Shown: piece after piece, positions 8,476-17,820 of the stretch
Layout of the letters: each line of letters opens with the position of its first letter
Numbering within the stretch: the first letter of the stretch is position 1
NCBI RefSeq assembly: GCF_001243045.1
Contig: NZ_LN849006.1
Span: 62,001-126,000, forward strand
DNA: 64,000 nt
DNA from: Clostridium niameyense
GTDB lineage: Bacteria; Bacillota; Clostridia; Clostridiales; Clostridiaceae
Direction: 5' to 3'
Program-made: the position numbers and the translations under genes
The notes under the pieces: generated by a model
Seen by the model: the letters and a program-made list of their open reading frames with translations, nothing else
What the model was told of the DNA's origin: nothing
Databases searched by the model: none

Positions 8476-9423
8476 TTAGTACCCTTTATTTATATCTATA
8501 ACTCCTATAAGATCTTTTTGTTCCACATATCTTTTCATATTTTTATATATAATTTCAAATCTTCTCTCATTTCTTCTATCTGATAACCACGAATTATGTG
8601 GTGTTATTATAACATTATCTAAACTCCATATATAATTATCTGGTGTCAATGGTTCCTCATTAAACACATCTAACGCTGCAGATTTTATTTTTCTAGCCTT
8701 TATATTATTTATAAGTTCTTCTTGATCTACTATATTACCCCTAGATATATTTATAAAAACTATATCATTTTTCATATAATTAAAAACTTCCTTATTAACA
8801 AAATTATCAGTTTCTTTAGTATATGGAAGCGTTACTATAACTACATCACATTGTGGAAGCATTTCATTCATGTTTTCTTTAGCATAACATTTATCAAAAT
8901 ACTTAACTGGCCTACCTTTTGTATTGATTCCTAAAATTTTCACACCAAACCCCTGAAACCTTTTAGCTGCTTCTTTAGCAATACTCCCTGTGCCTATAAA
9001 TCCTATAGTTCTATTATATATTTCTAAAATATCAGTATCTAATTTCCATATTTTATTTTGTTGTTTTTCATAAAATTTTTTACTATTTTTAAAAAGTTCT
9101 AACGTTTTTAAAACAATCCATTCCCCTATAGGTATAGAATAAGACCCATTATTATTAGTAACCTTTATATTTCCATTTCTGATTTTATCTATAGGTAATT
9201 GATCTATACCCGCACTAGACAATTGTATCCATTTTAAATTTTTCATAAGACTTATATCTAAATTATTAAATGGATTATAACAAACTAGAACTTCTGTATC
9301 CTCTAATTCCTTAGTATAAGTTATTTGTTTCTCATGTATAATTTTTATATCATATCCTAATTCCTGAATTTTTTTCATATTATCTTTGCCATAATCATAA
9401 GTAAATAAAGCTTTTATACCCAA
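8476..9423 (-). CDS. D-isomer-specific 2-hydroxyacid dehydrogenase
   Basis: A 315-residue NAD-dependent dehydrogenase. The Rossmann domain carries IGFIGTGSIAKEAAKRF near residues 139-155. The catalytic triad is visible: Arg in NISRGNIVD near 230, Glu in DVFNEEPL near 257 and His in IITPHNSW near 276. It probably interconverts a 2-keto acid and a D-2-hydroxy acid in the cytosol; the exact substrate cannot be predicted. The start is TTG 9423 with AGGTG 9 bases upstream; no better start exists. It is first in a two-gene unit with the LysR gene downstream. Confidence 0.87.
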   Translation of the reverse strand: MGIKALFTYDYGKDNMKKIQELGYDIKIIHEKQITYTKELEDTEVLVCYNPFNNLDISLMKNLKWIQLSSAGIDQLPIDKIRNGNIKVTNNNGSYSIPIGEWIVLKTLELFKNSKKFYEKQQNKIWKLDTDILEIYNRTIGFIGTGSIAKEAAKRFQGFGVKILGINTKGRPVKYFDKCYAKENMNEMLPQCDVVIVTLPYTKETDNFVNKEVFNYMKNDIVFINISRGNIVDQEELINNIKARKIKSAALDVFNEEPLTPDNYIWSLDNVIITPHNSWLSDRRNERRFEIIYKNMKRYVEQKDLIGVIDINKGY

Positions 9424-9497
9424 ATATATCTACACCTACCCTACTTTATTCGTTTACCTATTTTATCATTAATATACTTAAAATTCAATAAACCCCA

Positions 9498-9525
9498 AAT
9501 AGAAAAGGAGTAACTTATTTACTCC
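9498..9525 (-). terminator. Terminator of the fatty-acid operon, overlapping the accA stop codon
   Basis: On the minus strand GGAGTAA pairs with TTACTCC (9507-9513 with 9519-9525), followed by TTTTCT. The accA stop codon TAA lies inside the stem. Confidence 0.75.
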
Positions 9526-10367
9526 ATAAACATTCCAATATTTCTGAACTTATCATATCTTTCTTGTAATAATAGTTCCATATTATAATTTTTTAATATA
9601 TTTATTTCATTTATAATAACTTCTTTTATATTTTGAGCCATATTTGTAGAATTTTTATGAGCCCCTCCAAAAGGTTCCTTTATTATATCATCTATTACAC
9701 CAAATTCTTTTAGATTCTCAGAAGTTATCTTCATAACCTCCGCTGCTTCTTTTGCTCTACTAGCATCTTTCCACAATATGCTAGAAAATCCTTCTGGTGA
9801 TAAAATTGAATATATAGAGTTCTCTAACATTAAAACTCTATCTGCTACTCCTAACGCTAAAGCACCACCACTACCTCCTTCTCCTATAACTAAAGATATT
9901 ATAGGAGTTCTTAGTCTAGACATTTCTAAAAGATTTCTAGCTATGGCCTCCCCTTGTCCTCTTTCTTCTGCATCTACACCACAAAACGCGCCTGGAGTAT
10001 CTATAAAACATATAATTGGCCTTTTAAATTTTTCTGCTTGTTTCATTATTCTTATAGCTTTTCTATAACCTTCAGGTTTAGGCATACCAAAATTTCTTTC
10101 TATATTTTCTTTAGTATTCCTTCCTTTCTGTTGAGCTATTATAGTTACACTTGTATTATTTAAAAGTCCAATACCACATATTATAGATTTATCATCACTA
10201 AAATTTCTGTCTCCATGAAACTCGATAAAATCTTGAAATATTAACTCTATATATTCCAATGCTGTAGGTCTTTCTTTTAATCTTGCCAGAGTAACTTTAT
10301 CCCAAGCAGATTTCACTTTATATTTTTTTATATTATGAATTAATTTTTTATTTTTTTTAATTTGCAT
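9519..10367 (-). CDS. accA: Acetyl-CoA carboxylase carboxyltransferase subunit alpha
   Basis: A 282-residue carboxyltransferase alpha subunit that, with AccD, moves the carboxyl group from biotin on AccB to acetyl-CoA, making malonyl-CoA for fatty-acid synthesis. Diagnostic segments are [20 protein letters not shown] near 39-58 and [20 protein letters not shown] near 121-140, with the Gly-rich [18 protein letters not shown] near 160-178. It is somewhat shorter than the E. coli protein at the N-terminus, as is usual in Firmicutes. It is the last gene of the operon, 38 bases after accD, with GGAG 7 bases before ATG, and the operon terminator overlaps its stop. Confidence 0.96.
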   Translation of the reverse strand: MQIKKNKKLIHNIKKYKVKSAWDKVTLARLKERPTALEYIELIFQDFIEFHGDRNFSDDKSIICGIGLLNNTSVTIIAQQKGRNTKENIERNFGMPKPEGYRKAIRIMKQAEKFKRPIICFIDTPGAFCGVDAEERGQGEAIARNLLEMSRLRTPIISLVIGEGGSGGALALGVADRVLMLENSIYSILSPEGFSSILWKDASRAKEAAEVMKITSENLKEFGVIDDIIKEPFGGAHKNSTNMAQNIKEVIINEINILKNYNMELLLQERYDKFRNIGMFME

Positions 10368-10405
10368 AACATATCTCCAATCTAGGTTAAGTTACAACTT
10401 AATCA

Positions 10406-11266
10406 TTAAATCTTATGCATATAAAGAATCTTAGCTATCACTTTTCTCATTTCATTTCTAGGTACTATTTTATCAATAAAACCATGTTCTAATAGAAATT
10501 CAGATTTTTGAAAGTTATTTGGCAATTTTTCATTTATAGTCTGTTCTATTACACGTTTACCAGCAAAACCTATCAACGCTTCTGGTTCTGCTAATATTAT
10601 ATCTCCAAGCATGGCAAAACTAGCTGTAACTCCTCCTGTAGTTGGATCTGTTAATACACATATATATAAGAGTCCTGATTCATCTAATTTTGCTAAAGCC
10701 GCACTAACTTTTGCCATCTGCATTAAAGAGAATATGCCTTCCTGCATTCTAGCTCCACCAGACACTGTAAAAATTATAACAGGAAGTCTTAGCTCAATAG
10801 CTCTTTCAACGGCTCTTGTGATTTTTTCTCCTACCACGGAACCCATACTTCCCATCATAAAGCTGCTATCCATAACACATATAACTACATCCAAATCACA
10901 TATTTTTCCGCGACCTGTAGTTACAGCTTCATTCAGACCTGTTTTTTCTCTTAAAGTGTTTATTTTTTTATCATACCCTTCAAACGTTAAAGGATTTTTT
11001 GTTTTTATGTTTTTATCCCATTCTTCAAAACTATCTTTATCTAATAAATAATTAATTCTTTCCTTAGAACTTATTCTAAAATGATACCCACAAAAGTCAC
11101 ATATCATATAATTTTTTTGTAGATCACGTTTATAAATTATCTTTCCACATTTGGAGCATTTAGTCCACATTCCATCAGGTATTACAGGCTTTTGTTCTTC
11201 TTTATAATTATTTAAATTGTCAGAGTTTACTGTTATATACTGTGTTTTTTTAAAAAATCCTTTCAA
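10406..11266 (-). CDS. accD: Acetyl-CoA carboxylase carboxyltransferase subunit beta
   Basis: A 286-residue beta subunit of the carboxyltransferase. The N-terminal zinc ribbon is intact (CSKCGK and CDFCGYH, residues about 37-60), followed by the crotonase-fold domain with [19 protein letters not shown] near 162-180 and [18 protein letters not shown] near 204-221. The start is TTG 11266, 8 bases after AGGGGG; no ATG is better placed. It forms the alpha2-beta2 enzyme with AccA, encoded directly downstream, and sits 20 bases after accC. Confidence 0.96.
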   Translation of the reverse strand: MKGFFKKTQYITVNSDNLNNYKEEQKPVIPDGMWTKCSKCGKIIYKRDLQKNYMICDFCGYHFRISSKERINYLLDKDSFEEWDKNIKTKNPLTFEGYDKKINTLREKTGLNEAVTTGRGKICDLDVVICVMDSSFMMGSMGSVVGEKITRAVERAIELRLPVIIFTVSGGARMQEGIFSLMQMAKVSAALAKLDESGLLYICVLTDPTTGGVTASFAMLGDIILAEPEALIGFAGKRVIEQTINEKLPNNFQKSEFLLEHGFIDKIVPRNEMRKVIAKILYMHKI

Positions 11267-11286
11267 CTCTTATTCCCCCTGACTGA

Positions 11287-12633
11287 TTACTTTTTATTAA
11301 GTAAATTCTCTATATACTTAGTGTGATATTTTCCCTGAAGAAAATTTTTATCATTTAATATACTAAATTGAAAATCTATATTTGTATTTACTCCCTCAAT
11401 TATAAATTCACCTAAAGCTCTTTTCATTATTTGTATAGATTCTTGCCTATCCCTTCCATGTACAATAAGTTTTCCTATCATAGAATCATAATATGGTGGT
11501 ATAGTATATCCTAAATAAGCTGAACTATCTAACCTAACACCTAATCCTCCCGGAACATATAAATTATTTATAGTTCCAGGACAAGGCCTAAACCCACTTT
11601 CTACATCTTCTGCATTTATTCTACACTCCATAGAGTGTCCTGTTAGAATTATATCTTCTTGTTTTATACTCAATCTTTCACCATAAGAAATTTTTATTTG
11701 TTCTTTTACTAAATCTATTCCTGTTACCATTTCAGTTATAGGATGTTCTACCTGTATTCTAGTATTCATCTCCATAAAATAAAAATGCCCATTATCATCT
11801 AATAAAAACTCTATAGTTCCAGCATTTTTATATCCAACAGCCTTAGCTGCCTTAATTGCTGCATCACCCATTTTTTTTCTTAATACATCATTTACTTTAG
11901 GGGAAGGTGATTCTTCTAATATCTTTTGATTTCTCCTTTGCATAGAACAATCTCTCTCTCCAAGATGTATTATATTGCCATAGTTATCTCCTAATATCTG
12001 AAACTCTATATGTCTAGGATTTTCAATAAATTTTTCTACATACATACTATCATCACCAAAGGCACTTCTTGCCTCTGTCTTTGCAGTATTAAATGCTGTT
12101 TTCATTTCCTCTTTTGAGTTTACTATTCTAATACCTCTTCCACCACCACCAGCTGATGCTTTTACTACTACTGGATAACCCATTTTTGAAGCTATTAAAT
12201 TAGCCTCTTCTTCTGTTTTTATTATTCCTTCAGATCCTGGTATAACTGGTACCCCTGCTTTAATCATTATTTCTCTTGCATTAGACTTATTACCCATTTT
12301 ATCTATGATGTTAGAATCAGGACCAATAAATGCTATATTACATTCCTTGCACATATTAGCGAATTTACTGTTTTCTGATAAAAATCCAAAACCAGGATGT
12401 ATAGCCTGTGCTCCTGTAAGTACTGTAGCACTTATAATGTTATATACATTTAAATAGCTATCTTTAGGAGATGAACCTCCTACACACACTGATTCATCAG
12501 CCATTTGAACATGCAAAGCTTCTTTGTCCGCTTTTGAATATATTGCTACAGTTTCAATTCCCATTTCTCTACATGCTCTTATTACTCTAACTGCAATCTC
12601 ACCTCTATTTGCGATTAGTATTTTTCTAAACAC
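11287..12633 (-). CDS. accC: Acetyl-CoA carboxylase biotin carboxylase subunit
   Basis: A 448-residue ATP-grasp enzyme that carboxylates the biotin on AccB using bicarbonate and ATP. Seen in order: the N-terminal FRKILIANRGEIAVRVIRA fold, the Gly-rich ATP lid KASAGGGGRGIRIV near 160-173, the metal-binding FMEMNTRIQVEHPITEMVTG near 281-300, and the C-terminal biotin-carboxylase domain. Start choice: GTG 12633 gives VFRKILIANRG, matching the family start, and lies 9 bases after GGAG. The ATG at 12648 would add five atypical residues and overlaps that GGAG. Confidence 0.95.
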   Translation of the reverse strand: MFRKILIANRGEIAVRVIRACREMGIETVAIYSKADKEALHVQMADESVCVGGSSPKDSYLNVYNIISATVLTGAQAIHPGFGFLSENSKFANMCKECNIAFIGPDSNIIDKMGNKSNAREIMIKAGVPVIPGSEGIIKTEEEANLIASKMGYPVVVKASAGGGGRGIRIVNSKEEMKTAFNTAKTEARSAFGDDSMYVEKFIENPRHIEFQILGDNYGNIIHLGERDCSMQRRNQKILEESPSPKVNDVLRKKMGDAAIKAAKAVGYKNAGTIEFLLDDNGHFYFMEMNTRIQVEHPITEMVTGIDLVKEQIKISYGERLSIKQEDIILTGHSMECRINAEDVESGFRPCPGTINNLYVPGGLGVRLDSSAYLGYTIPPYYDSMIGKLIVHGRDRQESIQIMKRALGEFIIEGVNTNIDFQFSILNDKNFLQGKYHTKYIENLLNKK

Positions 12634-12676
12634 TACTATCTTCTCCATTCTTAATTTATAGTTTTTTATAAAACTA

Positions 12677-13111
12677 CTAACCTATCATAAAAAGCAATTC
12701 AGCCTCAGCTGCTGCCTTACCATTTACTGTGGCTACTGCCTTACCTATACCAGCATTTCCTTTTATTTTAATTATCTCTACATTTAATTTTAGTATATCT
12801 CCAGGTACTACTTTCTTTCTAAATTTAGCCTTGTTTATACCTCCAAAATAAGCTATCTTTCCTTTAAATTTTTCACAACTTAAAATAGCTACAGCTCCTA
12901 ATTGAGCTAATGCTTCTATTATAAGTACTCCTGGCATTACTGGCTCCTCAGGAAAATGTCCTTGAAAAAAATATTCATTCATAGTAACGTTTTTATATCC
13001 TGTAGCATTTTTTCCTTCTTCTAGTTCCACTACTCTATCTACTAATAAAAATGGATATCTATGAGGTATAATTTTTTGTATATCTTTTATATTTAATATT
13101 TTATTTCCCAT
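12677..13111 (-). CDS. fabZ: 3-hydroxyacyl-ACP dehydratase
   Basis: A 144-residue hot-dog-fold dehydratase. The active-site helix motif [21 protein letters not shown] carries the catalytic His (near 50) and Glu (near 64). It dehydrates 3-hydroxyacyl-ACP to trans-2-enoyl-ACP in each elongation cycle. GAGGAG lies upstream of the ATG. It sits between accB and accC, the usual clostridial order. FabA and FabM genes are not seen in this operon, so how unsaturated chains arise cannot be read from it. Confidence 0.95.
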   Translation of the reverse strand: MGNKILNIKDIQKIIPHRYPFLLVDRVVELEEGKNATGYKNVTMNEYFFQGHFPEEPVMPGVLIIEALAQLGAVAILSCEKFKGKIAYFGGINKAKFRKKVVPGDILKLNVEIIKIKGNAGIGKAVATVNGKAAAEAELLFMIG

Positions 13112-13138
13112 ATAAATATCTCCTCTTTACTCACATTA

Positions 13139-13588
13139 TTATAAAGGTCTTATTTTAAACAAATCTTCACCATACTCAACCATATCCTCATTTTTAACTA
13201 ATATACTAACAACTTCTCCATCTATTTCTGATTCTATTTCGTTCATTACTTTCATAGCCTCTACAATACACAATATATCCCCTTTTTTTATCTTATCTCC
13301 TACCTTTACATAAGGTTCTTTTCCAACTCCAGAAGATTCATAAAAAGTTCCTACTATTGGGGATACAACTGTTACATAATTTTCATCCTCTATCTCTTCC
13401 TCTACAATTTCTTCTACATTATATTTATCTTCAGTGAGAGGTAATTGATCTTTAGATATAATCTTGTCGCATACAATATCCTTTTCTTTTTTCATTTTTA
13501 TAGACACGCCATCACATTCAATATCTAGTGAAGAGAGATTTGATTCGCTCACAGCTTTTATTATGCCTTCAATCTCCTTGAAATCCAT
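13139..13588 (-). CDS. accB: Biotin carboxyl carrier protein of acetyl-CoA carboxylase
   Basis: A 149-residue carrier protein. The C-terminal biotinyl domain (about 75-149) contains VEAMKVMNEIES with the biotin-accepting Lys113. The N-terminal part is an acidic flexible linker (KYNVEEIVEEEIEDEN) typical of BCCP. Start choice: ATG 13588 has GGAG 8 bases upstream and begins one base after the fabF stop, so translation is probably coupled; the GTG at 13597 overlaps that element. Confidence 0.94.
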   Translation of the reverse strand: MDFKEIEGIIKAVSESNLSSLDIECDGVSIKMKKEKDIVCDKIISKDQLPLTEDKYNVEEIVEEEIEDENYVTVVSPIVGTFYESSGVGKEPYVKVGDKIKKGDILCIVEAMKVMNEIESEIDGEVVSILVKNEDMVEYGEDLFKIRPL

Positions 13589-13589
13589 A

Positions 13590-14828
13590 TTATTCACTCC
13601 ACCTTCTTAACAATATTATTGCATTATGTCCACCAAAACCTAATGAATTAGACATAGCATATTCTATATCCTTTTGTCTTCCACCTTCTATTACATAGTC
13701 TAAATCACATTCTTCATCTTTTACCTTATATCCTACAGTAGGTGGTATAAAACCTTCCTTTAATGACTTAACACATACTATTGCCTCTACTGCCCCTGCT
13801 GCTCCTAATAAATGCCCTGTCATAGATTTTGTAGAACTTATAGGTATATTGTACGCATGAGATTCAAATACCTCTTTTATTGCCTCTGTTTCAAATTTAT
13901 CATTATAAAAAGTACCTGTTCCATGAGCATTTATATATGATATCTTTTCTTTATTTATATCAGCTTCTTTTATTGCAATATTCATAGCTCTAGAGGCTCC
14001 TTCACCTTTAGGAGCTGGAGACGTCATATGATATGCATCACAAGTAGCCCCATAACCTACTATCTCGCCATATATTTTAGCACCTCTTTTTTTAGCATGT
14101 TCTAAGGATTCTAAAATTAGAATTCCTGAGCCTTCACCCATTATAAAACCATCTCTTTCTTTATCAAAAGGAATAGATGCCCTTTTAGGATCTGTACTTT
14201 TTGATAATGCAGTAAGAGATGTAAACCCTGCTACAGCAACAGGAGTTATAGATGCTTCTGCTCCACCAGCTATCATTATATCTGCTTCTCCATTTTTTAT
14301 AACCCTAAATGCTTCACCTATACAATTGGTTCCTGTAGCACATGCTGTTACTATAGCATTACATATAGCTTTAGCTCCAAATCTTATAGCTATATTTCCT
14401 GCTGCCATATTTCCTATTATCATAGGTATAAATAAAGGACTTATTCTATTGGGTCCTTTATTTAAAAGTTTTTCCTCTTCCTTTTCTATGGTTCCTATAC
14501 CACCTATACCAGAACCCACTATTACTCCAAATCTATTTTTATCAATATGATCTAAATCCAATTTACTATCATCCACAGCTTGCTGAGAAGCTGCTATAGC
14601 AAATTGGCAAAACTTATCCATTCTTCTTGCTTCTTTTTTTTCTATATATTCCTCTGGATTAAAATCCTTAACTTCCGCTGCTAACTTTGCCTTGAAATTA
14701 GCAGTATCAAATCCTTTTATAAAATCTATTCCAACTACTCCGTTCTTTATATTGTTCCAAAAAGAATCTATATTATTTCCTAAAGGAGTTATCGCTCCTA
14801 ATCCTGTAATTACTACTCTATTTTTCAT
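13590..14828 (-). CDS. fabF: 3-oxoacyl-ACP synthase II
   Basis: A 412-residue thiolase-fold condensing enzyme that elongates acyl-ACP with malonyl-ACP. The Cys-His-His triad is visible: Cys163 in TACATGTN, His near 303 in NAHGTGT and His near 340 in SMTGHLLGAAG. It has full length. GGGGG lies upstream of the ATG. It lies between fabG and accB in the operon, and its stop TAA is one base from the accB start. Confidence 0.96.
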   Translation of the reverse strand: MKNRVVITGLGAITPLGNNIDSFWNNIKNGVVGIDFIKGFDTANFKAKLAAEVKDFNPEEYIEKKEARRMDKFCQFAIAASQQAVDDSKLDLDHIDKNRFGVIVGSGIGGIGTIEKEEEKLLNKGPNRISPLFIPMIIGNMAAGNIAIRFGAKAICNAIVTACATGTNCIGEAFRVIKNGEADIMIAGGAEASITPVAVAGFTSLTALSKSTDPKRASIPFDKERDGFIMGEGSGILILESLEHAKKRGAKIYGEIVGYGATCDAYHMTSPAPKGEGASRAMNIAIKEADINKEKISYINAHGTGTFYNDKFETEAIKEVFESHAYNIPISSTKSMTGHLLGAAGAVEAIVCVKSLKEGFIPPTVGYKVKDEECDLDYVIEGGRQKDIEYAMSNSLGFGGHNAIILLRRWSE

Positions 14829-14847
14829 TTAATTTACCCCCTTAAAT

Positions 14848-15594
14848 CTACATTACCATTCCACCATCTACATTAATAACTTGACCCGTTATATATGAAG
14901 CTCCTGTGGATGATAAAAAAGCCACTGTTTCTGCTATATCTTCAGGATTTCCTAATTTTTTTAGTGGAATAGTGCCTTTTATACTTTCCTTTATTCTATC
15001 TGATAAAACCTCTGTCATATCTGTTTTTATGTAACCTGGTGCCACAGCATTAACAGTTATTCCTCTACTTCCAAGTTCTTTAGCCAAAGATTTTGTTATA
15101 CCTATTACACCGGATTTTGATGCTGCATAATTACATTGACCTGGATTTCCTACTAATCCAACTACAGAAGAAATGTTAATTATTCTTCCACTTTTTTGTT
15201 TTAACATTATAGGGGTAACATGTTTTATGCAATTAAAAGTTCCTTTTAAATTAACATTAATAACCCTATCAAAGTCTTCCTCACTCATCCTAAGCATTAA
15301 ACTATCCCTAGTTATACCTGCATTATTTACTAATATATCTATAGCTTTAAACTCTTCTACAGCCTTTTCTATGATTATTTTAGTTTCTTCAAAAGAACTT
15401 ATATCACCTTGAACTATTAAAGTTTTTACACCAAATTTCTCTATATCCGATGCCACATTCTCTATTTCTTTTGAACTTTTTCTATAATTTAATACTAAGT
15501 TCGCACCAAGTGAAGCTAATTTTATTGCTATGGCTTTACCTATTCCTCTACTAGCTCCTGTAACTATAGCTGTTTGACCTTCTAAACATTTCAT
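14848..15594 (-). CDS. fabG: 3-oxoacyl-ACP reductase
   Basis: A 248-residue short-chain dehydrogenase/reductase that reduces 3-oxoacyl-ACP with NADPH. The TGASRGIGKAIA cofactor loop (12-23), the NNAG motif (90-93), and the Ser142/143, Tyr156 and Lys160 catalytic set (INISS and YAASK) are all present. The C-terminus VINVDGGMVM is canonical. The ribosome-binding site (AGGAG) is about 15 bases away, weaker than its neighbours. Confidence 0.96.
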   Translation of the reverse strand: MKCLEGQTAIVTGASRGIGKAIAIKLASLGANLVLNYRKSSKEIENVASDIEKFGVKTLIVQGDISSFEETKIIIEKAVEEFKAIDILVNNAGITRDSLMLRMSEEDFDRVINVNLKGTFNCIKHVTPIMLKQKSGRIINISSVVGLVGNPGQCNYAASKSGVIGITKSLAKELGSRGITVNAVAPGYIKTDMTEVLSDRIKESIKGTIPLKKLGNPEDIAETVAFLSSTGASYITGQVINVDGGMVM

Positions 15595-15612
15595 ATTTAT
15601 ATTTCAACGCTC

Positions 15613-16551
15613 CTATCTGGTTTCATTTTTTAGACTATATACTGTTTTATTTAAAGATTTTATATCTTCCACATTGAATATTTTTACTTTTCTGTCTATT
15701 TTCTTAACAAAACTGCTTAAAACCTTAGATGGTCCTAATTCTATAAATGTATCTACACCAAAACTTATCATAGACCTTATAGATTGTTCCCATAATACTG
15801 TAGACATAATCTGTTTAGTTAATAAGTTTTTTATTTCTCCTTCATCCTTTATGAAATCACCTGTAGCATTTGCAACCATAGAAATATTCATAGGCCTTAT
15901 ATTTACATATTCAAGCTCTTTACAAAGTTTGTGTGAAGCCTCTTCTAACATAGATGTATGAAATGGCCCACTTACAGAAAGAGGTATACATTTAAGAGCA
16001 TTTTGTGCCTTTGCCATAACACATGCCTTCTCTACAGCATTTATTTCTCCTGAAATAACTATTTGACCTGGGCAGTTTATGTTGGCAATTTCCACTAAGC
16101 CCTCAACTTCCTCACATATATTTAAAACCTGTTGTGTTTTTAATCCTATTATAGCTGCCATGGTACCTATACCATACGGCACAGCCTCCTGCATATATTT
16201 TCCCCTTTTTCTAACTAACTTTACTGCAGTTGAAAAATCTATAACTCCACTACATACAAGAGCTGAATACTCACCTAAACTTAATCCCGCAACTACATCT
16301 GCTTTAATTTTTTCAGATTCTAAAGCTTTTAAAGTTGCTATACTAACCGTTAAGATGGCTGGTTGAGTATTTTCTGTTTCATTTAATTTATTTTCTGGAT
16401 CTTCAAAGCACATTTTGCTTAAAGAAAATCCTAAAGATTTATCCGCTATACTAAAAATTTCTTTACATTCATCTATATTTTCATATAGATCTTTTCCCAT
16501 TCCTTTATATTGTGCTCCTTGTCCTGAAAATATAAAAGCAATTTTTCCCAT
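15613..16551 (-). CDS. fabD: Malonyl-CoA:ACP transacylase
   Basis: A 312-residue acyltransferase that loads malonyl groups onto ACP. FSGQGAQYKGMG (8-19), the nucleophile Ser91 in AGLSLGEYSAL, and the catalytic His near 199 in PFHTSML are intact. It lies 18 bases after fabK in the operon. Confidence 0.95.
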   Translation of the reverse strand: MGKIAFIFSGQGAQYKGMGKDLYENIDECKEIFSIADKSLGFSLSKMCFEDPENKLNETENTQPAILTVSIATLKALESEKIKADVVAGLSLGEYSALVCSGVIDFSTAVKLVRKRGKYMQEAVPYGIGTMAAIIGLKTQQVLNICEEVEGLVEIANINCPGQIVISGEINAVEKACVMAKAQNALKCIPLSVSGPFHTSMLEEASHKLCKELEYVNIRPMNISMVANATGDFIKDEGEIKNLLTKQIMSTVLWEQSIRSMISFGVDTFIELGPSKVLSSFVKKIDRKVKIFNVEDIKSLNKTVYSLKNETR

Positions 16552-16569
16552 AGATATCCTCCGAAGGTA

Positions 16570-17490
16570 TTATTTTAATAAATCTTCTACTTCACTAAAC
16601 ATCTCATCTATAATCTCCTTACAAGTTTGCTCCTTATTTATAAGACCTGCTATTTGTCCAGCCATTATAGAACCATTTTCTATATCTCCCTCTTTAACAG
16701 CTTTACTTAAGGCACCTCTTCCTAGATTTTCAAATTCCTCAGGTTTTGCTCCTTCTTTTTCAAGAAGTTGAAACTTTCTTGACAGCTTATTTCTTATAAT
16801 ACGAACGGGATGTCCTGTAGGTCTCCCCGTAACCTGTGTATCTATATCTTTTGCCTTTAACACTTTTTCTTTATAATTTTTATGGACAGTACATTCTTTA
16901 GCTACTAAAAATCTAGTTCCAACCTGCACTCCCGAAGCACCTAACATAAAAGAAGCTGCTATTCCTCTTCCATCTCCTATGCCTCCTGCTGCTATAACTG
17001 GGATCTTCACAGCATCTACAACTTGTGGTATTAATGTCATAGTAGTTAACTCTCCTACATGACCTCCTGATTCACATCCCTCTGCTATTATGGCATCTAC
17101 CCCTGATCTCTCCATTCTTTTAGCTAATGCAACAGATGCAACCACAGGAATAACTACTATATTATGTTTTTTCCACTTATCTATATATTTCCCGGGACTT
17201 CCTGCTCCCGTAGTAACCACTTTAACTCCTTCATCGCAAACCATTTGTGCTATTTCATCTGATGTTTCACTTAAAAGCATTATATTAACTCCAAAAGGTT
17301 TATCCGTCATAGTTTTTGCCTTCCTTATCTCATTTCTAACCCATTCCACTGGAGCATTTCCTGTTATAATTCCAAGTCCTCCAGCATTGGATACAGCAGC
17401 AGCCAAAGAACTATCTGCTATCCAAGCCATTCCCCCTTGAATAATAGGGTATTTTATACCTACCATATCGCAAAATATGGAATCCTTCAT
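16570..17490 (-). CDS. fabK: Enoyl-ACP reductase II (FMN-dependent)
   Basis: A 306-residue TIM-barrel flavoprotein that performs the last step of each elongation round. Segments IIQGGMAWIADSSLAAAVSNAG (start of barrel), GCESGGHVG near 139-147 and IAAGGIGDGRGIAASFMLGA near 165-185 match FabK and the 2-nitropropane dioxygenase family. Its place inside the fab cluster separates it from general nitronate monooxygenases. It substitutes for FabI in many Firmicutes, and no fabI or fabL is present here. The gene contains a sequence close to a Noc-binding site at 17187-17200. Confidence 0.93.
   Translation of the reverse strand: MKDSIFCDMVGIKYPIIQGGMAWIADSSLAAAVSNAGGLGIITGNAPVEWVRNEIRKAKTMTDKPFGVNIMLLSETSDEIAQMVCDEGVKVVTTGAGSPGKYIDKWKKHNIVVIPVVASVALAKRMERSGVDAIIAEGCESGGHVGELTTMTLIPQVVDAVKIPVIAAGGIGDGRGIAASFMLGASGVQVGTRFLVAKECTVHKNYKEKVLKAKDIDTQVTGRPTGHPVRIIRNKLSRKFQLLEKEGAKPEEFENLGRGALSKAVKEGDIENGSIMAGQIAGLINKEQTCKEIIDEMFSEVEDLLK
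17187..17200. other. Noc-binding-site-like sequence inside fabK
   Basis: ATTTCCCGGGACTT differs at two positions from the established B. subtilis Noc-binding palindrome ATTTCCCGGGAAAT. CCCGGG is rare in this AT-rich window (two occurrences found by reading). It may be a chance codon combination (Pro-Gly). Confidence 0.35.
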
Positions 17491-17555
17491 CTATTACTCC
17501 TCCTCAAAACAAAACCTATTTGTATATATTAATAATGTTACCTTATATCTAAAAT

Positions 17556-17780
17556 TTATTTTTCTATCTTATTTTCTACATATCTTACTGCTTCTTCAAC
17601 TGTTGTAATTTTTTCAGCATCTTGTACTTCTATTCCAAATCCTTCTTCTATCTCTATTATTATTTGAAATAAATCTAAAGAATCTACTCCTAACTCTTCA
17701 AAAGAAGTATTTAATGTTACCTCTTCCTCTCCTAAATCTAATTGTTCTATTATTATATTTTTTATTTTTTCAAATACCAT
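17556..17780 (-). CDS. acpP: Acyl carrier protein
   Basis: A 74-residue acidic protein with the phosphopantetheine attachment site Ser34 in ELGVDSLDLFQ. It carries the growing acyl chain through all Fab enzymes. AGGAGG lies 10 bases before the ATG. It sits between fabH and fabK, with intergenic gaps of about 40 and 65 bases, a little wider than elsewhere in the operon. Confidence 0.96.
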   Translation of the reverse strand: MVFEKIKNIIIEQLDLGEEEVTLNTSFEELGVDSLDLFQIIIEIEEGFGIEVQDAEKITTVEEAVRYVENKIEK

Positions 17781-17820
17781 AAATTTTAATCCTCCTAAAA
17801 TAAAGTTTATTTTTTATATG

